A DNA stretch of 20,145 nucleotides from JAGIBJ01 sp047604965 (GTDB lineage Bacteria; Actinomycetota; Thermoleophilia; Solirubrobacterales; Solirubrobacteraceae), in NCBI GenBank assembly GCA_047604965.1, contig JASGGQ010000040.1:1-20145 (forward strand), given 5' to 3'. The translations under genes were made by a program, and so were the position numbers. A model generated the notes under the pieces. That model did not search any database and was not told where the DNA came from. It was given only the letters and a program-made list of their open reading frames with translations. Below, in pieces: positions 15,110 through 20,145 of the stretch (its first letter is position 1; each line of letters opens with the position of its first letter).

Positions 15110-16308
15110 GAAGGCTCCTTGGTCTTCGTGGTGTTACTCAGCAGCGCGCGCAGCTGCGGCGCCGCAGTGGAGGTGGTGTGGTCGGCGGGCGAGTCCGCAG
15201 CAGGTTCAGGCGCTCGGGGGCGCGCGGGGCCCCGTCCGGGCAGACGAGGCACGCGGCTGAGCAGCCCGTTCCCGCTGCCGCGCAGCCCCATCAAGCCGCG
15301 CGGCGCGAAGACCACGACAACGATCAACAGCAGGCCGAGGAGCAGCTGCCAGCTGCCGTCGAGCCCCAGGCCGGAGGAGAGCCACTGCTCCGCCCACTTC
15401 AGCAGCAGCGTCCCGACCAGTGGCCCTGCGAGTGTCCCGACACCGCCGACCGCGACCCAGATGAGCGGCTGCGCGCTGAATGACACGTCGGCGAGCGACG
15501 GGCCCATGAACCCGGCGGTACCCGCGTAGAGCGCTCCCGCCAGCCCGGCCAGCCCGCAAGAGGCGCCGAAGCCGTAGGCGCGCATCCGCTTGACCGGGTA
15601 GCCGAGCGCCTCCAGTCGCACCGGGTCGTCACCCAGCGCCCGCCAGGTCAGGCCGCGCGCCGAGCGCCGGAACCAGGCGTAACCGCCGTACGCCAGCAGG
15701 ACGAAGAGGAGGTTGAAGCGGTAGATCGCGACGTTCGAGCCCGCATCGGCGATCTCGCCGGTAAACGAGGGGATACCGGACAGCCCGTTGGAGCCGCCCA
15801 GGACGGCGCTGCCGTTGAACCAGATCCCGGCGACGACGCCGATGCCGAGCGTGATCAGCGGCAGGTACACCTCCGGCGCCGGTGAGCGGAAGACGACCAG
15901 CCCGATCAGCAGGCCGGCGAAGCCGGCCACCGCGACCGGCAGCAGCAGGCCCAGCACGGGCAGTCCGGCCGGCTGCACGCCGCCGAGCGCGGCGAGCGCG
16001 GAATCCAGCGTCGAGGTCGTTGTAGTGTCCTTCAGCAAACTCACGCCGCCACCGGAGACCGAGCTGCCGTGGCCGAGCAGCACCAGTCCGGCGAGGTACC
16101 CACCGAGTGCGAAGAACGCGCCCTGCCCGAAGCTAATGAGCCGGTTCTCACCCCACAGCAGGTCGATGCTGAGCGCGAGGATCGTGAACGGGAGGAAGAG
16201 CGCCATCAACTGAAGTGAGAACTCACTCAGTACGCTCGGGACGACCGCCGCCGCACCACCGACGATCAGAACGGCCAGGCCAATCGCCCGCATGAGGTTG
16301 GCGCGCAT
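15106..16308 (-). CDS. urtC: ABC transporter permease, LivM/UrtC type
   Basis: One of two membrane subunits of an importer of the branched-chain amino acid/urea/amide class. The 400 residues hold about ten hydrophobic segments with family motifs: LALSIDLLWGENRLISFGQGAFFALGGY, GSNGLSGIP, RSARGLTWRALGDDPVRLEALGYP (the cytosolic coupling loop), GLAGALYAG and VVVFAPRGLMGL. A roughly 45-residue periplasmic or loop insert rich in Ser/Thr/Gly follows the third segment. The last ~50 residues are Pro/Ala/Arg-rich and probably disordered. Part of that tail doubles as the hyuA ribosome-binding site. It starts one base after the UrtB-like stop (TGAGATG), with GAGGG as ribosome-binding site. Confidence 0.93.
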   Translation of the reverse strand: MRANLMRAIGLAVLIVGGAAAVVPSVLSEFSLQLMALFLPFTILALSIDLLWGENRLISFGQGAFFALGGYLAGLVLLGHGSSVSGGGVSLLKDTTTTSTLDSALAALGGVQPAGLPVLGLLLPVAVAGFAGLLIGLVVFRSPAPEVYLPLITLGIGVVAGIWFNGSAVLGGSNGLSGIPSFTGEIADAGSNVAIYRFNLLFVLLAYGGYAWFRRSARGLTWRALGDDPVRLEALGYPVKRMRAYGFGASCGLAGLAGALYAGTAGFMGPSLADVSFSAQPLIWVAVGGVGTLAGPLVGTLLLKWAEQWLSSGLGLDGSWQLLLGLLLIVVVVFAPRGLMGLRGSGNGLLSRVPRLPGRGPARPRAPEPAADSPADHTTSTAAPQLRALLSNTTKTKEPS

Positions 16309-16309
16309 C

Positions 16310-17164
16310 TCAGACCCTCGCGACGGTCAAGGTGGTGCGACGGGCGGCGATCACGACAAGCGCGACGCACCACACGACGATGTTGGCGGTGATGTCGTCG
16401 ACCGGTACGGCGATCGAGGCGAAGCCGATCCCAATCGCCAGCGACCACAGGAACGTCTGCTTGACATTCCCGAGTCCGGCGAGGACGACGACGAGGAAGG
16501 CACCGACCATGTACGGCAGTCCCATCCCCGGGTAGACGGTGCGCAGCGGCGCGACGACCGCGCCGGCGAGCCCGGCGAGCCCGCAACCGAGCGCGAAGGT
16601 CCAGCGGTTGACGGTGGCGACACGCAGGCCGAGCCCGCCGGCCGCCGTCGGGTTGGCGACGACCGCGCGCATCTTCAGCCCGAAGGCGGTCCGCGTGAGC
16701 GTGAGCCAGAGCCCGGCAGCGCCGACGATCGCAGCCGCGATCATGATCAGCCGCCACCAGTCGATCGCGGCACCGAAGCCGATCGCCAGCGACCCGGCAA
16801 CCGGCACGGCGACATACCGCAGTTCACTGCCGAGCAGCAAGGTCACGCACTGGCGGACGACCATCGCCAGCCCCCACGTGCCGAGCATCGACTTCGCCGG
16901 GTCGCCGTACAGATGACGGATCAGAACTGCGTCCAGCAGCCAGCCCAGCGCCCCGACGCCGAAGAACGCCAGGACGACCGCGACCGGGTACCCAAGTGCG
17001 CCGGCCGTCAGCGCGACGATGTACGAGCCGAGCATGATCAGCTCGCCGTGGGCGAGGTTGATCACGCCCATCACGCCGTAGATGATCGTCAGGCCGAGCG
17101 CGCCAAGCAGATACGCGGCGCCGAGCGCGGCACCCTGCGCGATGACGTTGAGGACGGTCTCCAT
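16310..17164 (-). CDS. urtB: ABC transporter permease, LivH/UrtB type
   Basis: Second membrane subunit of the importer, 284 residues from ATG 17164, with about eight hydrophobic segments. Its start METVLNVIAQGAALGAAYLL leads into the LivH hallmark INLAHGELIMLGSY. Further family features are the coupling loop RTAFGLKMRAVVANPTAAGG and a conserved glycine-rich helix GCGLAGLAGAVVAPL. The open frame extends 46 codons further upstream, but that part is Arg/Ser-rich and lies inside the binding-protein gene, so it was rejected. The start is four bases after the UrtA-like stop, with no strong ribosome-binding site, suggesting coupling. The length is normal for LivH and shorter than proteobacterial UrtB, which has a large periplasmic N-terminal domain. 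Confidence 0.92.
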   Translation of the reverse strand: METVLNVIAQGAALGAAYLLGALGLTIIYGVMGVINLAHGELIMLGSYIVALTAGALGYPVAVVLAFFGVGALGWLLDAVLIRHLYGDPAKSMLGTWGLAMVVRQCVTLLLGSELRYVAVPVAGSLAIGFGAAIDWWRLIMIAAAIVGAAGLWLTLTRTAFGLKMRAVVANPTAAGGLGLRVATVNRWTFALGCGLAGLAGAVVAPLRTVYPGMGLPYMVGAFLVVVLAGLGNVKQTFLWSLAIGIGFASIAVPVDDITANIVVWCVALVVIAARRTTLTVARV

Positions 17165-17168
17165 CGCG

Positions 17169-18440
17169 TTAGCTCTTGAACGGCGTCGGGCAGGTCGGAC
17201 GTTTGCTGGCCGCGACGACCTGAGCGGGGAACGGATCGGGGTCGACCGGGTCGAACGACGCGACGATCTCGAACTGCCCGCCGGCGTTGGCCTTGCCGAC
17301 ATACGACGGGTGCGTCGTGTGGTGGTTGGCCAGCACCTTGGTCGTCGTGCCTTCCGGGCTCTTCAGCGCGGTAGCGCCGACGAGGCCCTTGCTGATCTGC
17401 TCGACGGTGGTACCGCCGCCGCGCTTGATCGCGTCGGCCAGCAGAAACACCGAGTCGTAGTGTCCGACCAACGGCATGTGGGTCACGGACTCGTCGCCGT
17501 ACTTGGCCTGGAACGCCTTGACGAACGCCGCGTTGGCTTCGTTGTCGAGCGACTGGAAGTAGGTGCCGGTCTGGTAGTGCCCCTCCGCTGCGGCAGCACC
17601 CATCGCGGCGACCTCAACCTCGGTGGTCACCGTCGCCGCAATCGGCAGCGACGAGGGCTTCAGGCCGGCGCTTTTGAACTGCTTGTAGAACGCCGGGGTC
17701 GAGTCGCCGACGAGGTTGGAGAAGATGACATCCGGCTTCTTGGCCTTGATGTCGGAGATGACCGATCCGAACTCAGTGGTGCCGAGCTGGAAGAAGCGGC
17801 TGGCAACAACCTTGCCTCCCGACTCCGGGGCGATCTTTTTGACGATCTCGGCGACCGTCTGCGGATACACGTAATCGGAGCCGACGATGTAGATCGACTT
17901 GCCGAGGTTCTCGGTGATCCACGGGACGTAGTTGAGGAGGAACTGGTTCGGAACCGCACCGCCGTAGAAGGTGTTGACGTCGCACTCCAGCCCCTCGTAG
18001 TAGGTGCCGTAGAGCAGCAGCGCGTTGTTCTTCTGGAAGGTCGGGATCACCGCAACGCGGCTCGCCGACGTGTAACACCCGACCACGGCGACGACCTTGT
18101 CCTGGCGAATCAGCTTCTCCGCCTTCTGAACGACGACCGTCATATCCGAGGCGTAGTCCTCGACGACCGGCTCGATCTGGCGGCCGGCGATCCCGCCGTC
18201 GGCGTTGATCTGCTCGACGGCCAACAGCGCGCCATCATGCAGCGACTTCTCGGTAATCGAGAGCGGGCCGGTCAGCGAGTAGAGGAAGCCGACCTTGATC
18301 GGGCCATCGCCCTCGACGGTACTGCCGCCACTGTCATCGCCACCGCAGGCGCTCAGGAGCGCCCCGGCGAGGCCGAGCGTCGTCGCTCCGGCCGCGCCGC
18401 GCAGCAGCAGCGTCCGTCGGGTCTGGGGGAAGTCGGTCAT
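17169..18440 (-). CDS. urtA: TAT-exported lipoprotein substrate-binding protein (UrtA/FmdD-like)
   Basis: Extracytoplasmic binding component of the importer, 423 residues. The N-terminus has a twin-arginine motif (TRRTLLLRG, residues 7-15), a hydrophobic core and the lipobox LLSAC, with Cys32 as the likely lipid-anchored residue, then a Gly/Asp/Ser linker. The mature part starts IKVGFLYSLTGPLSITEKS and continues as a type I binding protein of the urea/amide group: VGCYTSASRVAVIP, GTYYEGLECDVNTFYGGAVP, NQFLLNYVPWI, VGSDYVYP, LPIAATVTTE, LANHHTTHPSYVG. ATG 18440 is chosen because it gives the complete signal; the frame is open 45 codons further upstream without signal character. The ligand is unknown. 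Urea, short amides and ureides are the family range, and the hyuAB neighbours favour a cyclic amide. Confidence 0.93.
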   Translation of the reverse strand: MTDFPQTRRTLLLRGAAGATTLGLAGALLSACGGDDSGGSTVEGDGPIKVGFLYSLTGPLSITEKSLHDGALLAVEQINADGGIAGRQIEPVVEDYASDMTVVVQKAEKLIRQDKVVAVVGCYTSASRVAVIPTFQKNNALLLYGTYYEGLECDVNTFYGGAVPNQFLLNYVPWITENLGKSIYIVGSDYVYPQTVAEIVKKIAPESGGKVVASRFFQLGTTEFGSVISDIKAKKPDVIFSNLVGDSTPAFYKQFKSAGLKPSSLPIAATVTTEVEVAAMGAAAAEGHYQTGTYFQSLDNEANAAFVKAFQAKYGDESVTHMPLVGHYDSVFLLADAIKRGGGTTVEQISKGLVGATALKSPEGTTTKVLANHHTTHPSYVGKANAGGQFEIVASFDPVDPDPFPAQVVAASKRPTCPTPFKS

Positions 18441-18481
18441 GGCGTCGATGTCATCCGCAGGTCGGGGGCGATGGCTGGTGG

Positions 18482-19609
18482 CTAGAGCCGCCGGTCGTAG
18501 TGGTCGAAGGCGTGGCCGTGGACCGCGCCGCCGTCGGCGCGTTCTCCGCTGCGCAGGACGATGAACTCGTCGCACAGCGCCTCCACGAGCGAGCGGTGCT
18601 GATCGGCCAGGATCAGGCTGAGTCCCTCAGCGACGAGATGCCGCAGCACCTCGGTGATGTGGCCGATGACGATCGGCGAGATGCCTTCGGTTGGCTCGTC
18701 GAGCAGCAGCACGCGCGGGCGGCGCAGCAACGCGCGGGCGATTGCTACCTGTTGCTGCTCGCCACCGGACAGCAAGCCAGCCTTGCGCCCGAGCAGCGGC
18801 GCGATCGCGGGGAACAGCTCGTGGATGTCGAAGGGCCGTCCCGGCCCGGCTGGGTCGAGCTCGGCGAGCCGCAGGTTGTCGGCGACAGTCAGATCTTTGA
18901 AGAGCTGTTTGCCCTGGGGGACGATCGCCAGCCCCAGGCGCGCGCGCTCCCAGTCGGACAGCGACGAGAGCTCCTCGCCATCGAGCAGGATTGAGCCCTC
19001 GGTGCGAAGCGAGCCCATCAGCCCATCCAGGAGCGTGGTCTTACCGGCGCCATTACGTCCGATCACGCCGAGGCTCCCGCCCGCCGGTAGGTCAAAGCCC
19101 ACGCCTCGCACACTCGCAAGGTGGCCGTGGAAGACGGTCAGCCCAGTGACGGCGAGCGCACCTTGGGTCGCGCTGGCACGTTGCGTCTGAGCCATCGGCC
19201 CTGTCTTGACCGGTTCACCGAGATAGGAAGCGAGCACCTCGGGGTTCTCGACGACCTGTTCGAAGGTGCCGCACACGACGACTTGGCCGTCGCGCATGAA
19301 GGAGACACGATCGGCGACGGCCGAGACGAAGTCCATGTCGTGTTCGACGACCAGAAACGTCTGGTGGCCGGCAGCAGCCCGAATCAACGCCGCCAGCTCG
19401 CTGCGCTCGCTGCGGGTCATGCCGGCGGTCGGCTCGTCGAGCACAACGAGCGATGGGCGCTGGGCGAGCACCATCTCCAGCTCCAACCGCTGGCGTTGAC
19501 CATGACTGAGCGTCTCGACATCGGCCTGCGGATCGACGTCATCGATCAGCGCAGCTGCCCCGGTGGCCGCGACGCCGCCGGCTCGCGACGAGGTGATGCT
19601 GCGCCGGCG
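18482..19609 (-). CDS. urtE: Fused ABC ATPases: C-terminal half of UrtD-like domain joined in frame to a complete UrtE/LivF-like domain
   Basis: The frame opens after a TGA at 19610-19612 and runs to 18482. Its first part completes the ATPase begun at 19934: signature LSHGQRQ, Walker B LVVLDEPTAGM, switch VVEHDMDF. Without a stop it continues through YLGEPVKTGP into a full second ATPase (residues from MAQTQRAS, ATG 19195). That domain has Walker A GRNGAGKTT, Q-loop VPQGKQLF, signature LSGGEQQQ, Walker B VLLLDEPTEGISP and H-loop LADQHRS; from ATG 19195 it is 237 residues, the normal LivF/UrtE size, and AGGG lies four bases ahead. Both proteins energise the importer. The natural start of the first half is in another frame. 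A TTG at 19486 is the first start-like codon but lies past the signature and is unlikely to be real. Confidence 0.82.
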   Translation of the reverse strand, partial: RRRSITSSRAGGVAATGAAALIDDVDPQADVETLSHGQRQRLELEMVLAQRPSLVVLDEPTAGMTRSERSELAALIRAAAGHQTFLVVEHDMDFVSAVADRVSFMRDGQVVVCGTFEQVVENPEVLASYLGEPVKTGPMAQTQRASATQGALAVTGLTVFHGHLASVRGVGFDLPAGGSLGVIGRNGAGKTTLLDGLMGSLRTEGSILLDGEELSSLSDWERARLGLAIVPQGKQLFKDLTVADNLRLAELDPAGPGRPFDIHELFPAIAPLLGRKAGLLSGGEQQQVAIARALLRRPRVLLLDEPTEGISPIVIGHITEVLRHLVAEGLSLILADQHRSLVEALCDEFIVLRSGERADGGAVHGHAFDHYDRRL

Positions 19610-19934
19610 TCAAGCGCGGGAAGATGCGCGGCACCTGGACCTTGCGTCCAACGCCACTCCTGGTCCGCCGGTCGATGCTGCCGTGCAGTGCCTCACCGTC
19701 GAGTTCGAGCGTGCCGCCGCTCACGGGAACGTGTCCGGTCACCGCGTTGGCGAAGGTTGTCTTCCCTGCTCCGTTCGGTCCGATCAACAGGTGCGCTTCG
19801 CCCTGCCGAACCTCAAGCGACGTACCGGGCAAGATCGTCGTGCCACCGAGCGTGACCTGTACCTCGGACGCCGCAAGCACCACACCGGTGCCGGTCTGCC
19901 GTGTGGTCCGTTGAGGATTTGGCGCGGTTGCCAT
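19539..19934 (-). pseudogene. urtD: N-terminal part of the UrtD/LivG-like ATPase, cut off by a frameshift
   Basis: From ATG 19934 the frame encodes LAASEVQVTLGGTTILPGTS, Walker A GPNGAGKTT, the D-loop region SGGTLELDGE and the Q-loop GRKVQVPRIFPRLTPAQHHL. It then degenerates into an Arg-rich tail and stops at 19539, before the signature and Walker B. Those missing motifs are encoded in the +1-shifted frame (18482-19609), so the two pieces are one gene with a single extra base, or two missing, within 19542-19609. Together they span 1453 bases, one more than a multiple of three. The distance from Walker A to the signature is also about 20 residues shorter than usual for UrtD. This could be a sequencing error, a true pseudogene or, less likely, programmed frameshifting. 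Confidence 0.78.
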
Positions 19935-20145
19935 GGCCGCAACTCTCAACGCGGAAACACCAGCGTTCAAGCGGCTGGCACGTGATTTCGGCTATGGGTT
20001 CCGGCAACGATTCGGTGTGCGCTGGGGGATCGTCTTAGAGCTTCGTCCAACGCCACCGGCAGGCATGGCATGCGCTCCAATGAGCTTCTCCACCGGCGCG
20101 GCGGGGGGTAGGGCGCTCGCCCGGCGCGCCCCGCCCGGAACCACC
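19935..20145. other. Upstream region of the transport/hydrolase cluster, no gene seen
   Basis: I see no convincing coding sequence in these 211 bases. The part next to 19934 should hold the promoter of the minus-strand cluster, but no -35/-10 pair stands out. At the far end, arms GGCGGGG (20100-20106) and CCCCGCC (20129-20135) enclose a second inverted pair GGGCG-CT-CGCCC. This GC-rich fold may be the terminator of a gene beyond the window. Confidence 0.4.

Noticed and set aside
13364..15529. Long plus-strand open frame (721 codons) opposite hyuA and the urtC end
   Set aside because: It is antisense to hyuA, which has full family motifs. Its product is Arg/Asp/Ala-rich with no recognisable domain. 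GC-rich codon use creates such mirrors.
17165..17302. 46-codon extension of the UrtB-like permease
   Set aside because: It lies within the UrtA-like gene and is Arg/Ser-rich; LivH proteins begin near the chosen ATG.

Overview
This is a GC-rich bacterial chromosome segment in which nearly every base is coding. Long antisense open frames mirror the real genes, as expected at this base composition. The gene content fits a high-GC actinobacterium: a type III glutamine synthetase, PucR-type regulation, a TAT-lipoprotein binding protein and a ChoD-like GMC oxidoreductase. I lean weakly towards the Solirubrobacterales/Thermoleophilia, but no RNA gene or phylogenetic marker settles this. I see no tRNA, rRNA, CRISPR array, insertion sequence or prophage.

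Layout: (1) 1-1481, the 3' part of sbcC (DNA repair exonuclease ATPase), on the plus strand and convergent with the next block. (2) 1470-6376, a nitrogen-assimilation module. The ammonium channel gene amtB and two PII-protein genes lie on the minus strand; glutamine synthetase III diverges on the plus strand. The 391-bp region between amtB and glnA carries four TTGTCCA boxes, two of them forming a perfect palindrome, plus a separate dyad close to amtB. (3) 6398-6471, two GC-rich hairpins between the convergent glnA and GMC genes. (4) 6481-8178, a GMC oxidoreductase of the ChoD-like type with a four-cysteine cluster. (5) 8344-19934, a long, tightly packed minus-strand gene cluster.

The cluster reads, in transcription order: a fused pair of urea/branched-chain-amino-acid-type ABC ATPases (the first one frameshifted in this sequence), a TAT-exported lipoprotein substrate-binding protein (UrtA-like), two permeases (UrtB- and UrtC-like), both subunits of an ATP-dependent hydantoinase/oxoprolinase-type enzyme (HyuA and HyuB), a second binding protein that resembles the first but has no export signal, and a PucR-family regulator. 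Gaps range from 4-bp overlaps to a few tens of bases, so this is probably one operon.

My reading is that the cluster imports a small amide, ureide or cyclic amide and opens it in an ATP-dependent reaction. The signal-less binding protein may act in the cytosol as a ligand sensor for the adjacent PucR regulator, as AmiC does for AmiR in Pseudomonas. Nitrogen released by this route would enter the glutamine synthetase/PII system encoded next door. The cluster's substrate and the sensor-regulator pairing are inference. Gene identities rest on motifs visible in the translations.
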